This document shows, one piece after another, positions 28,937 to 38,624 of a stretch of DNA of 64,000 nucleotides. The DNA comes from an uncultured Bacteroidales bacterium (GTDB taxonomy: Bacteria > Bacteroidota > Bacteroidia > Bacteroidales > FEN-979), in contig CAIYUC010000186.1 in the NCBI GenBank assembly GCA_903929315.1, positions 1 through 64,000 of the forward strand. Reading direction: 5' to 3'. The position numbers were made by a program, and so were the translations under genes. The notes beneath the pieces are model-generated. The model saw only the letters and a list, made by a program, of their open reading frames with translations. It did not search any database and was not told where the DNA came from. Each line of letters opens with the position of its first letter. Position 1 is the first letter of the stretch.

Positions 28937-28952
28937 GTCAAAAATTACTAAC

Positions 28953-28978
28953 TAGCGCGCGCTTGTAGCGCGTGCTTA
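28953..28978. repeat. 13-bp direct repeat x2 (TAGCGCGYGCTTR)
   Basis: TAGCGCGCGCTTG then TAGCGCGTGCTTA. Confidence 0.8.
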
Positions 28979-29010
28979 CCATAATGAACGGACAACTTAT
29001 TAAACAAATA

Positions 29011-29095
29011 ACCACAATGATCACAACGCTTTACACCAAGTCCACAATGAATATTTTCATTGTGCCCATTGTGCAATCATAGTGTTCATTGTGGT
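29011..29095. repeat. Intergenic inverted-repeat element, partial match to 1894-1944
   Basis: Outer arms ACCACAATGA (29011-29020) / TCATTGTGGT (29086-29095); internal hairpin CACAATGAA-tatt-TTCATTGTG (29043-29064); 29069-29095 matches 1894-1920 at 25/27 nt. Confidence 0.8.
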
Positions 29096-29155
29096 AAAAT
29101 AAGTAGTTTGTCTCTTTTCATTTAATAGTAATTTTACAGGAGAAATTAAAATATC

Positions 29156-30589
29156 ATGAAAACAAAAAAGTCTCTGACTGGAACATTTTTTATCCTGCTT
29201 TTGATCTTGATTTCCTTGTCAGGATATGCTCAGGAGCAGGTGAAAGATAAGATCAAAGGATCCTGGATCGGATCTCTTAAAGTAAAGACCGTTGAACTTA
29301 CCCTGGTCATCAATATCGCAGCGAATGAGAAAGACAGTCTGACAGTCACTATTGATAGTCCTGATCAGGGTGCAACAGGACTTCCAACGAGCAGGATAGG
29401 TTTCAACCATGATTCTCTTATTGTGGAGTCAAGATCATTGGGTATTGCCTATAAAGGACATTTCAATCCTGACCTTACAATACTGACAGGAAACTGGTAT
29501 CAAGCCGGGTTATCCTTTCCCCTGACCCTGCGGCATAGTGATAAAAAATTTGAGCTGGCCAGGCCCCAGGAGCCGAAGCCACCATATCCTTATTTAGTAA
29601 AGGATGTTCAGATCCCAAATAAAACAGAAGGCATTGAATTAGCCGGAACTTTGACTGTTCCAAAAGAATCGGGCCGTTATCCGGCAGTGATCCTGATTAC
29701 CGGTTCAGGCCCCCAGAACCGTGATGAAGAGATATACGGTCATAAACCTTTCCTGGTTCTATCAGACTACCTGACTCGTCACGGAATTGCAGTGCTCCGT
29801 TATGATGACAGGGGTATAGCAAAATCCACCGGCAACTTTACAAGTTCCACCACTTTCGATTTTGCCACGGATGTATCAGCGGCAGTTGATTTCCTAAAGA
29901 CACAACCCTCTATCGATACGAGTAAGATCGGATTGATCGGACACAGTGAGGGAGGAATGATCGCACCCATGGTAGCAACCGGCAGGAATGATATCGGCTT
30001 CATTGTGCTGATGGCAGGACCGGGCATTACCGGTGTAAATATCCTGCTTGAACAGACTGATTTGATTTCCAGGGCAAATGGAGTCAGCAATGATGAAATC
30101 GCAACTGCCAGGAAATTGAATGAAGAGATTTATGAGGTTTTGAAAAAGACGACGGATAATGAAAAAGCTTCAGAAAAAATTAAAAAACTTCTGACTGATT
30201 ATACCCAAAATCAAACCAATAAAAAAGGCGCTAAAAAAGTACCGGAAGAACAGATCAACTTCCAGGTAAAAACGATGGTTTCTCCGTGGTTCCGTTACTT
30301 CGTCAGTTTTGATCCGATGGAGTATCTGTCAAAAATAAAATGTCCTTTGCTCGCAATAAATGGTCAACTCGATATGCAGGTTTCAGCAAAAGAAAATCTC
30401 GAAGCCATTGAGAAAGCCATGATCTTTAGTGGAAATTCGAAATATACAATCACGGAAATACCAGGTGTTAATCATCTTTTTCAGACAGCAACCACAGGTT
30501 CCCCCAACGAATATTCAAAGATCGAAGAGACCATTTCTCCTATTGTCCTTGAACAAATCAGCAATTGGATACTTAAGATGACGAAATAA
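29156..30589 (+). CDS. Exported alpha/beta hydrolase (dienelactone hydrolase/BAAT-like)
   Basis: Signal peptide; PAVILITGSGPQNRDEEIYGHKPF, VLRYDDRGIAKSTG, IGLIGHSEGGMIAPM, PLLAINGQLDMQVSA, GVNHLFQ. Confidence 0.9.
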   Translation: MKTKKSLTGTFFILLLILISLSGYAQEQVKDKIKGSWIGSLKVKTVELTLVINIAANEKDSLTVTIDSPDQGATGLPTSRIGFNHDSLIVESRSLGIAYKGHFNPDLTILTGNWYQAGLSFPLTLRHSDKKFELARPQEPKPPYPYLVKDVQIPNKTEGIELAGTLTVPKESGRYPAVILITGSGPQNRDEEIYGHKPFLVLSDYLTRHGIAVLRYDDRGIAKSTGNFTSSTTFDFATDVSAAVDFLKTQPSIDTSKIGLIGHSEGGMIAPMVATGRNDIGFIVLMAGPGITGVNILLEQTDLISRANGVSNDEIATARKLNEEIYEVLKKTTDNEKASEKIKKLLTDYTQNQTNKKGAKKVPEEQINFQVKTMVSPWFRYFVSFDPMEYLSKIKCPLLAINGQLDMQVSAKENLEAIEKAMIFSGNSKYTITEIPGVNHLFQTATTGSPNEYSKIEETISPIVLEQISNWILKMTK

Positions 30590-30592
30590 GCA

Positions 30593-30636
30593 ACCTCACC
30601 CCCCTGCCCCCTCTCCTCAAGGAGAGGGGGTGAGGT
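30593..30636. repeat. GC-rich hairpin element (CCTCACC...CCCCCTCTCCT-CA-AGGAGAGGGGGTGAGG)
   Basis: Inner arms CCCCCTCTCCT (30607-30617) / AGGAGAGGGGG (30620-30630) perfect; outer ACCTCACC (30593-30600) / GGTGAGGT (30629-30636). Confidence 0.85.
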
Positions 30637-30657
30637 GATTTCTATGAAATGTGGCCC

Positions 30658-30696
30658 AAAAAAAAGGCCTCAACAGTATTGAATACCGTTGAGGTC
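30658..30696 (-). terminator. Intrinsic terminator for the Omp28-like gene (minus strand)
   Basis: Minus strand reads GACCTCAACGGTATTCAATACTGTTGAGGCC followed by a T run; located just after the 30720 stop. Confidence 0.85.
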
Positions 30697-30719
30697 TTTG
30701 CTTGAAATGAAATGCAAAA

Positions 30720-32828
30720 TCAATGAATTACCTGCATTCTCTTTGATCCCAGTATCCGTCCGTCATCGATCAGCCTGTACAGATATAATCCTCCAGCTAA
30801 TGATGAGGTGCTAATGGTTATCCCTGTCATTCCTGAATTCACCTGACTGGTATTTACTATACTACCGGTAATATTGACAATTTCGAGTGTCATGGAATGA
30901 TCTATCCCATTCAGGAGGATCGTGGTCTTATCACCTGCAGGATTCGGATAATTTTGGCCAAGATAACCGGTTAACTGTTTTGTATTTCCAGGAATTCCAA
31001 CGGGAATATCCATAAAATAGTGCCATGTGCGGTTAATGATGTCATTTGCAATGGCGGTTTCCAGGACCATTTCAAGACCAACGCCGAAGTATACAACCTT
31101 TGCCGAACCTTTCAGTGACCGGATAGCAGATATCCTTGTTTTAGCAACATCATAATAGAATGTTGAGGTTGCATTTTGCAAGGGTGATATCTGGTCGGGG
31201 TAAATATAACCTCCATTGACATCATGAACAGTTGCGGAGGTTTCAGTGCCATAAACAGAATCAGAACTATTGGGAACTAATTTACTATTATTGGCATCCC
31301 CGTCAGCGACCCAATGTGCTTTCAGATAATTCGTATAAAGATCCTGGGCTTCGGGTGTACCATGGCTACCCGATTGACCGCTTTCGATATCCCATCCGAT
31401 ATCCTGGCCGGCTGTAAAGAAGTGTCCTCCCCTGTTGATAAACGCTTTGGCTGCCAGAGCTTCCGGATCGGTGTATGCAGGGAAAGTCCATGCAACATTG
31501 TAGAAAATATCGATAATTTCAGGAAGGATCGCTGCCTGTGTGGCCCTGACAAACTGATCGGAACCCATCACCGCATTTTGAATGCTTCCGGAAGCTGCCA
31601 AACCATTAAGATAAACATCCTGAAAAGATTTGGCATTGTTGTCTCCTGCAGCATTGACCAGGAGAGTATTTGCATTCGAAAGAACATACACTTTGAAATA
31701 CTTGGCTGGTGCATTCGGGTTACTCACGGATGTCATAGTGAATGTATAGGTTTGAAATCCGGAAATCGAACCGGGTATGACATTCAACAAAAGAGGTTTT
31801 GGAGTGCCTTTGACGAGATCTACCAGGATAGTATCAGAAACCGTTTGGCCGTCGATAACAAAATTGGCATCCCAATCACCCGGAGCATCGGAAGTCAATT
31901 TTAATATATATTGTTCTGTTCCTGTAATATTACTGTTAGCCTGAAGGTTGAATGATGTTGTATTGGCAGGATGGCCAAGTTTCATAGTGCTGTCGGAAGT
32001 ACTGATATCGCCGATATAGAGGTTCGTACCGTCAATGGCATCCACGTTATCGCCGGAAAGGATTTCCTGGTGGCTTTCAGTAACGAAAGCTGAGACCCTG
32101 CAATGGCTCACCACACATGGAACGTTGTTATAACTGGCGGGAACAGTATACGTATAGGTCCTTTCAACAAGAGTACCTAATGTTGTTTGTGTAACTGCAT
32201 CACCCCATTGCCCGGTAATCAAATATCGAAGCATGTTCATGTGATTGTAGTTATTACCCGCACCACCATTGGTCTGTGGCCCGTGAACAGAGTCCTGAAG
32301 CAGAGCCACATTGATATAATTTGTAGAAGCGGCACTGTTGGCAGTATAATATAATTCAACATGGACAGTAAGAAGACGGGTAACAGTGTCTAATGTTGAG
32401 GTTATTCCAACATTTACCGGTGAGGATTGCGCCATGATAATGTTGGATGAAGATGTCCAATCACCCCGGTTCAATGCTGTAATGGTGGATCCTGGGAAAA
32501 CATGGCGGTTCACCGTTCCCATCGGGTACCCGGTAAGACCGGTCTGGGCTTCTAAGGGATCGCCAAAAGGAGTACGATAATCAGGTTCACCTGCGTTGGG
32601 CGTAGCATACGGGCCCTGATGAACATCAATTACGGTAACCCTTCCAGGATTGTTAACAAGTATAGATTCTGCAATGACATCCCCGTCAGGACAATATTGA
32701 CAGTGAATTCCTGTATAATTTTCCAATATCACATTTTTATTGGTCGGTTGTGTAGTCACCAATGTCTGGGCATAAGTAACTAACATACCGACCAGAACAA
32801 AGAATAGCGTGGTAAATGATCTTTTCAT
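30720..32828 (-). CDS. Omp28-related secreted protein with T9SS type A C-terminal sorting domain
   Basis: VILENYTGIHCQYCPDGDVIAESIL...VTVIDVHQGPYATPNAGEPDYRT (Omp28-like); C-terminal LGQNYPNPAGDKTTILL...GLYLYRLIDDGRILGSKRMQVI. Confidence 0.88.
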   Translation of the reverse strand: MKRSFTTLFFVLVGMLVTYAQTLVTTQPTNKNVILENYTGIHCQYCPDGDVIAESILVNNPGRVTVIDVHQGPYATPNAGEPDYRTPFGDPLEAQTGLTGYPMGTVNRHVFPGSTITALNRGDWTSSSNIIMAQSSPVNVGITSTLDTVTRLLTVHVELYYTANSAASTNYINVALLQDSVHGPQTNGGAGNNYNHMNMLRYLITGQWGDAVTQTTLGTLVERTYTYTVPASYNNVPCVVSHCRVSAFVTESHQEILSGDNVDAIDGTNLYIGDISTSDSTMKLGHPANTTSFNLQANSNITGTEQYILKLTSDAPGDWDANFVIDGQTVSDTILVDLVKGTPKPLLLNVIPGSISGFQTYTFTMTSVSNPNAPAKYFKVYVLSNANTLLVNAAGDNNAKSFQDVYLNGLAASGSIQNAVMGSDQFVRATQAAILPEIIDIFYNVAWTFPAYTDPEALAAKAFINRGGHFFTAGQDIGWDIESGQSGSHGTPEAQDLYTNYLKAHWVADGDANNSKLVPNSSDSVYGTETSATVHDVNGGYIYPDQISPLQNATSTFYYDVAKTRISAIRSLKGSAKVVYFGVGLEMVLETAIANDIINRTWHYFMDIPVGIPGNTKQLTGYLGQNYPNPAGDKTTILLNGIDHSMTLEIVNITGSIVNTSQVNSGMTGITISTSSLAGGLYLYRLIDDGRILGSKRMQVIH

Positions 32829-33000
32829 GGTTTTTTGATTTTGTTTGGTGTTTTGCTACAAAAATACAAATATTTCTGATGACATTTTTTTAATTATAAT
32901 AAAACAAAATTCATAATTTTGAACTAATTTAGTTTAGTGGCACAATTCATTACTTGGAACTAGTGATTGGTGACTGGTGAAGAGTGAGGAGTAAAGAATC

Positions 33001-33060
33001 TGGATCCGGCATCTGGCATCCGGTATCTGTTTGGTAATTCGTAATCCGTAATTAAAAAGT
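33001..33060. repeat. Micro-repeat island upstream of purB (7-nt GGCATCY words, then GTAATTCGTAATCCGTAATT)
   Basis: ggatccggcatctggcatccggtatctg then gtaattcgtaatccgtaatt (33034-33053), ending 7 nt before the purB ATG. Confidence 0.75.
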
Positions 33061-34410
33061 ATGAATTCATCCTTACATGCTATTTCCCCTGTCGATGGCC
33101 GTTACCATAAGGTGACAGAGCCATTGGCCGCTTATTTTTCTGAAGCGGGGATCATCCGGTACCGTATTTTGGTGGAGGTTGAATATTTCATTGCTTTATG
33201 CAAGATCCCTCTCCCACAGTTAAAAAAGTTCGATGAAAGAGCGTTCCCGGATCTCCGTTCTTTCTATAAGGAATTCAAGGAGGAAGATGCATTGCGTGTG
33301 AAAGAGATCGAAAAAGTGACCAATCATGATGTCAAGGCAATTGAATATTTCCTGAAAGAAAAAATGACGGGGCTGCATTTTGGGAAATACAAAGAATTCA
33401 TTCATTTCGGACTGACATCACAGGATATTAATAATACAGCCTTTCCGCTTGCCTTAAAGGAGGCCTTTATCATTGAGTTCAAACCGTTGCTCGATGAACT
33501 CCTTACTGTGCTGTTTCAGAAGAGTAAAGAATGGAAAGGGATCCCGATGCTTGCACATACGCATGGACAACCGGCTTCGCCGACAACAATGGGAAAGGAG
33601 CTTTTTGTTTTTGTGGAAAGATTGCAAAAACAAATCACCTTGCTGGAAACCATTCCCTCTTCGGCAAAATTCGGCGGTGCAACGGGCAATTTCAATGCCC
33701 ATTTAGCTGCTTATCCCGCGATAGATTGGGTAAAATTCGCTGATGAATTTGTAAATCAAACATTGGGACTGGACCGTTCAAAAACCACTACGCAGATCGA
33801 ACATTATGATAACCTGGCCGCCTTCTTTGACAATCTTGGAAGGATAAACACGATCCTTATCGACTTAAACCGCGACATCTGGACTTATATCTCCATGAAC
33901 TATTTCAGGCAGAAGATAAAGAAAGGTGAAATCGGTTCTTCTGCCATGCCGCATAAGGTTAATCCTATCGATTTTGAAAATTCAGAAGGAAACCTGGGAA
34001 TAGCCAATTCCATTTATCGCCATCTTTCATCAAAATTACCAATTTCCCGGCTGCAGCGTGATCTCACCGATTCAACCGTAATACGTAATATCGGCGTTCC
34101 GCTTGCACATTCGGTCATCGCATATAGATCATTGCTGAAAGGCCTCGGTAAACTGGTTCTGAATGAAGAAAAACTCAGCAAAGACCTAGATGAGAACTGG
34201 GCTGTGATCTCAGAAGCGATCCAGACAATCCTTCGCCGTGAAAATTATCCCGATCCATTTGAAAAGTTGAAAGACCTTACAAGAGGAAATACAAAAATAA
34301 CCCGGGACATCCTTCATCAATTTATTGATCAGCTTAACATCCCGCAGAAAGTCAAAAACGAATTGAAGAGGATTACCCCGGAGAATTATATTGGAATTAT
34401 ATCATTCTAA
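33061..34410 (+). CDS. purB: Adenylosuccinate lyase
   Basis: MNSSLHAISPVDGRYHKVTEPLAAYFSEAG, EKVTNHDVKAIEYFL, GSSAMPHKVNPIDFENSEGNLG. Confidence 0.97.
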   Translation: MNSSLHAISPVDGRYHKVTEPLAAYFSEAGIIRYRILVEVEYFIALCKIPLPQLKKFDERAFPDLRSFYKEFKEEDALRVKEIEKVTNHDVKAIEYFLKEKMTGLHFGKYKEFIHFGLTSQDINNTAFPLALKEAFIIEFKPLLDELLTVLFQKSKEWKGIPMLAHTHGQPASPTTMGKELFVFVERLQKQITLLETIPSSAKFGGATGNFNAHLAAYPAIDWVKFADEFVNQTLGLDRSKTTTQIEHYDNLAAFFDNLGRINTILIDLNRDIWTYISMNYFRQKIKKGEIGSSAMPHKVNPIDFENSEGNLGIANSIYRHLSSKLPISRLQRDLTDSTVIRNIGVPLAHSVIAYRSLLKGLGKLVLNEEKLSKDLDENWAVISEAIQTILRRENYPDPFEKLKDLTRGNTKITRDILHQFIDQLNIPQKVKNELKRITPENYIGIISF

Positions 34411-34411
34411 T

Positions 34412-34515
34412 TAACAAAGTCACAAAGTCACAGAGCAAAAAAATAACAGAGTAACAGAGTAACAAAGTCATCAATTTTTGATTTCGCTATTTCGCTATTT
34501 TGCAATTTCGCTATT
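34412..34515. repeat. Micro-repeat island (AACAAAGTCAC and TTCGCTAT words)
   Basis: taacaaagtcacaaagtcacaga ... taacagagtaacagagtaacaaagtc ... ttcgctatttcgctattttgcaatttcgctatttta. Confidence 0.75.
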
Positions 34516-34531
34516 TTACAAAGGACAAGGG

Positions 34532-35404
34532 ATGAAAATAAGTGGTTTTACCTTTATCAGGAATGCTATAAAATACGACTATCCTGTCGTTGAATCCATC
34601 CGGTCAGTTTTGCCCCTATGTGATGAATTTATTGTTGCAGTAGGAAAATCAGAAGATCACACCCGTGATCTGATCACATCCATCGGATCACCCATTATCA
34701 GGATCATCGACACCGAATGGGATGAATCCCTGCGAAAAGGAGGAGAGGTATTGGCAATGGAGACCAATAAGGCATTTGATGCTGTTTCACCGGAAAGCAC
34801 ATGGGCCATGTACCTCCAGGGGGATGAGATAATACATGAGCAATACCTTGACCGGTTGAAGAACGACATGGAAAAATACGGGAATGACAAGGAAATTGAG
34901 GGGTTATTACTGAACTACCTCCATTTTTACGGATCTTATGATTTTGTGGGGAATTCACGTCGATGGTACAGGAAGGAAGTACGGATCATAAGGAATGATA
35001 AGCAAATCCGGTCCTATAAAGATGCCCAGGGTTTCAGAAAACAGGAAAAACCCCTGAAAGTTATGCCGGTCGAAGCCTTTGTCTATCATTACGGGTGGGT
35101 AAAACCGCCTGAATTTCAACAGGCCAGGTTGAATTATTTCCATACTCTCTGGCACAATGAAAAATGGATGAAAAGAAACATTGCCTCAGATGACTATTTT
35201 GACTATTCGAAAATAGATTCTCTTGAAAGATTTCATGGGACACATCCGGCGGTAATGCAACAGCGGATAGCAAAGGAAAACTGTCAATTTTCTTTCGATC
35301 CTTCAAAAAAACAAATCTCTCCTTTTAAAAGAATTTCCTGTTTCATAGAAAAGAAAACCAGCTGGAGACCGGGTGAGTATAAAAACTATAAGATTATTAA
35401 ATGA
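34532..35404 (+). CDS. Glycosyltransferase family 2-like protein
   Basis: MKISGFTFIRNAIKYDYPVVESIRSVLPLCDEFIVAVGKSEDHTRDLI, MYLQGDEIIHEQYLD; start set inside ORF 34478-35404. Confidence 0.8.
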   Translation: MKISGFTFIRNAIKYDYPVVESIRSVLPLCDEFIVAVGKSEDHTRDLITSIGSPIIRIIDTEWDESLRKGGEVLAMETNKAFDAVSPESTWAMYLQGDEIIHEQYLDRLKNDMEKYGNDKEIEGLLLNYLHFYGSYDFVGNSRRWYRKEVRIIRNDKQIRSYKDAQGFRKQEKPLKVMPVEAFVYHYGWVKPPEFQQARLNYFHTLWHNEKWMKRNIASDDYFDYSKIDSLERFHGTHPAVMQQRIAKENCQFSFDPSKKQISPFKRISCFIEKKTSWRPGEYKNYKIIK

Positions 35405-35471
35405 ATGGATCAATAAGGATTTTTTATAAATTGGAACACAATACTTTTATTACTTTTGTAAAAAATAGTAT

Positions 35472-36056
35472 ATGATGGATCTCAGTAAGATATTATCGAT
35501 TTCGGGAAAAAGAGGCCTGTTCAAGGTGGTATCCCAACTAAAAAATGCTGTTCTGGTAGAATCACTCATCGATCAGAAAAGATTCCCGGCTTTTGTCCAT
35601 GATAAGATCAGTACCCTGGAAGAAATATCTGTCTTTACAACCGGTGAGGATATTCAACTGAAGAATGTCCTTAAAACGATGTTCGGGAAACAGGAAGGGA
35701 AACCGGCTATCGATGCAAAATCCAATGATAATGCCCTGAAATCCTTCTTTTTGAAGATCGTACCGGATTATGACCCGGAAAGAGTCTATATCTCGGATAT
35801 TAAAAAAATCATCGGTTGGTATAACCTCCTGGTTGAAAACAATCTTCTTGATTTCACTGAAAAAGAAGAGGAGAAAAAAGAACCGGAATCAGGAATGAAC
35901 GAAGAGAAGAAAACCGGGGAAGAACCCGTTTCAGATAAACAAGAACCGGCTGTAAAGAAGAAAAGAACCCGGAAAAGCGTACCTAAAAACAATAAAAAAC
36001 CTTCAAAATCAAAGAAACCTGCTTCCCAGTCACGTTCAAAAAAGAGTGAGGGATAA
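35472..36056 (+). CDS. DUF5606-like protein with Lys/Glu-rich C-terminal tail
   Basis: MDLSKILSISGKRGLFKVVSQLKNAVLVESLIDQKRFPAFVHDKISTLEEISVFT; tail KKKRTRKSVPKNNKKPSKSKKPASQSRSKKSEG. Confidence 0.75.
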   Translation: MMDLSKILSISGKRGLFKVVSQLKNAVLVESLIDQKRFPAFVHDKISTLEEISVFTTGEDIQLKNVLKTMFGKQEGKPAIDAKSNDNALKSFFLKIVPDYDPERVYISDIKKIIGWYNLLVENNLLDFTEKEEEKKEPESGMNEEKKTGEEPVSDKQEPAVKKKRTRKSVPKNNKKPSKSKKPASQSRSKKSEG

Positions 36057-36127
36057 ACCCGGAAATGATAGTGAAATTGTTTATAATTATATACCTCTAA
36101 ATCTATAAACCTCTAAAATCATTTAAG

Positions 36128-36802
36128 ATGAAAAACTTTATAAAAGCCGGGTTTCTGATTTTTCTTTCCATAACTCTTAGTCTTAGCGCCATAGCGGGAA
36201 AAAAAACGGTTCGATTCGGGGTCTCTGAACAAGATGTAAAAATCTATATTGACGGGAAACTTATGGGATCAGGTCAGCTCGATATTGTAGTTCCTTCTAA
36301 CGCCTGTATCACAGTAAAAGTGGAAAAGATCGGGTTCCTTCTGGAAAACATTACATTCTGCAATAAACCGAATTACGCACCGCCACCCAAAACCTATTAC
36401 CTGGAAATGAAAAAAGACGATGCATTTGATGCTTCTGAAGCAACGGATATGGCTAATATCGACATGGAAATTAAAACCCATAAACCGGAAATTGACGCCT
36501 GGAAACTGATCAGCCAGATCATTACATCTTATTTCGATGTTATCGAAGTGACCGACCGTGAAACCGGTTATTTACGAACCTCCTGGGTACTGCAGACCTT
36601 TAAGCAAAATACAGTAAGAACAAGATTGATCGTTAAACTCGGTTCAACGGATCCACTGACTTATAAAGTCAAGCTTGTCAGCGAACAATCGGGTATGCCT
36701 CAAACCAGCGTAAAAAGCGATGAGCTTTTCAAGGAATGGGACAGAGTGCTCAGAAAATACAAGGAAGTCATTCATGAATTGCAGACAAGACTCGGTAGTT
36801 AA
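36128..36802 (+). CDS. Hypothetical exported protein (PEGA-like N-terminal region)
   Basis: Signal peptide MKNFIKAGFLIFLSITLSLSAIAG; VKIYIDGKLMGSGQLDIVVPSNACITVKVEKIGF. Confidence 0.6.
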   Translation: MKNFIKAGFLIFLSITLSLSAIAGKKTVRFGVSEQDVKIYIDGKLMGSGQLDIVVPSNACITVKVEKIGFLLENITFCNKPNYAPPPKTYYLEMKKDDAFDASEATDMANIDMEIKTHKPEIDAWKLISQIITSYFDVIEVTDRETGYLRTSWVLQTFKQNTVRTRLIVKLGSTDPLTYKVKLVSEQSGMPQTSVKSDELFKEWDRVLRKYKEVIHELQTRLGS

Positions 36803-36823
36803 CCTTATTATGAAGTTACATTG

Positions 36824-37609
36824 ATGAGTGCCAGGAAATTTATCCAGGACTTTACCGTTCTGAAAAATATACGCTTAAATCCTCGACATTTCGTAATGGA
36901 ATTATTAGCCCCGGTAAAACTTCCTGCTCTGTTTCCCGGGCAATTTGTAGAACTTTACGTTGAAGACTCTCCCAGAACCTTTCTCCGCCGTCCTTTTTCG
37001 ATTCATTCTGTAAACACAGCCACGAATACCTTTCAGTTGCTGATCCAGATCAAAGGAGAAGGGACTAAAAAACTCAGCTCGAAAAGCATAGGTGAAAAAG
37101 TAAATGTTATTTATCCTCTCGGAAATTCATTCACATTACCCGACACGAGCGATGTGCTTCTGATCGGCGGAGGATGCGGGGTAGCGCCCCTGCTTTTTCT
37201 AGCCATGCAATTGAATACAAATGGAATCAACCCCAGGATCCTGGTAGGTGGGAAAAGTAAAAAAGACCTCCTTGAACTTGATGAATACAGGAAATACGGA
37301 GAGGTGCTGATAACGACAGAAGATGGTTCGGAAGGGGAAAAAGGTCTTGTAACCGATCATTCCATTTTCAGCAAAGAACAACCCGGATTTAAAATGATCT
37401 ATTGTTGCGGTCCTGATCCGATGATGAAAAAAGTGGCTGAGATTGCCGGTAAATATAAAGCCGGTTGCGAGGTCTCGCTTGAAAATACGATGGCCTGCGG
37501 TTTCGGCGTTTGCCTGTGCTGTGTTACTCAGACCCTTCAGGGGAATCAAAGGGTTTGTGTGGAAGGACCAGTGTTTAATGCCAAACATTTGGGATGGCAG
37601 AAAACATAA
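36824..37609 (+). CDS. pyrK: Dihydroorotate dehydrogenase electron transfer subunit
   Basis: FLRRPFSIHSVN, LIGGGCGVAPLLFLA, and the CEVSLENTMACGFGVCLCCVTQ...RVCVEGPVF 2Fe-2S Cys motif; upstream of pyrD. Confidence 0.93.
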   Translation: MSARKFIQDFTVLKNIRLNPRHFVMELLAPVKLPALFPGQFVELYVEDSPRTFLRRPFSIHSVNTATNTFQLLIQIKGEGTKKLSSKSIGEKVNVIYPLGNSFTLPDTSDVLLIGGGCGVAPLLFLAMQLNTNGINPRILVGGKSKKDLLELDEYRKYGEVLITTEDGSEGEKGLVTDHSIFSKEQPGFKMIYCCGPDPMMKKVAEIAGKYKAGCEVSLENTMACGFGVCLCCVTQTLQGNQRVCVEGPVFNAKHLGWQKT

Positions 37610-37665
37610 TGACGAATTAAGGATGACGAATGACGAATATTAAGTAAACCAAAGATCACTTCCTG

Positions 37666-38580
37666 ATGCCTGATCTGTCGATAACACTCGGAAAATTAAA
37701 ATTGAAGAATCCCGTCCTTACTGCATCGGGGACATTCGGGTATGGAGAAGAATTTGCTGATTTTATCGATCTGGGTCGTTTGGGAGGGATCGTAGTAAAA
37801 GCCGTCACAGGAAAGAATCGTGATGGGAATGCTTATCCCCGTATGGCAGAAGTGCCTGGCGGAATGCTTAATTCAGTCGGGCTGCAAAACAAAGGCGTGG
37901 ATTACTTCGTAAAAGAGATCTATCCTCGGATCAAAGATTTTACTACGAATGTGATTGTCAATGTTTCCGGGTCCACCCTTGAAGAATATGTGGAAGTGGC
38001 GGAAAAGATCAACGAATTGGCAGCTATCCCGGCCATTGAACTGAATATATCCTGTCCCAACGTAAAGCAGGGCGGAATGGCTTTTGGTAACGTTCCATCC
38101 AGTGCCAGGGAAGTGACGAATGCAGTAAGAAAGGTCTATAAAAAAGATCTGATCGTGAAGCTATCGCCGAATGTGACCAGCATTGTGGAGATCGCAAAAG
38201 CAGTTGTAGACGGTGGAGCTGATATTCTTTCACTGATCAATACGATCCTTGGAATGGCCATAGATGTTGAAAAGCAAAGGCCCGTTTTATCTACTGTCAC
38301 AGGGGGATTATCCGGCCCGGCCATTAAGCCTGTCGCTCTCCGGATGGTCTGGCAGGTTCATAAAGGTGTTAAAGTTCCTGTTATCGGGATCGGGGGAATC
38401 ATGAATGCAACAGATGCCATTGAGTTCATGCTCGCAGGGGCTTCCGCCATCCAGGTAGGTACGGCCAATTTTATCGATCCCGGTGTTTCTGTAAAAATTG
38501 TAAACGGGATCGAAGCTTACCTGAGGTTCCACAAGATCAATTCTGTAAATGAACTGGTCGGCGCGCTTAAAACGGATTGA
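37666..38580 (+). CDS. pyrD: Dihydroorotate dehydrogenase B, catalytic subunit
   Basis: [88 protein letters not shown]. Confidence 0.97.
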   Translation: MPDLSITLGKLKLKNPVLTASGTFGYGEEFADFIDLGRLGGIVVKAVTGKNRDGNAYPRMAEVPGGMLNSVGLQNKGVDYFVKEIYPRIKDFTTNVIVNVSGSTLEEYVEVAEKINELAAIPAIELNISCPNVKQGGMAFGNVPSSAREVTNAVRKVYKKDLIVKLSPNVTSIVEIAKAVVDGGADILSLINTILGMAIDVEKQRPVLSTVTGGLSGPAIKPVALRMVWQVHKGVKVPVIGIGGIMNATDAIEFMLAGASAIQVGTANFIDPGVSVKIVNGIEAYLRFHKINSVNELVGALKTD

Positions 38581-38624
38581 GGGGCTATTCACATTAAAGC
38601 CCTTCAGGCTTTTGGGGATGTCAT

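Noticed and set aside
31314-31904. 196-aa plus-strand ORF antisense to the Omp28-like gene
   Set aside because: Antisense shadow of a strongly supported CDS; Cys/Ile-rich with no domain signature.
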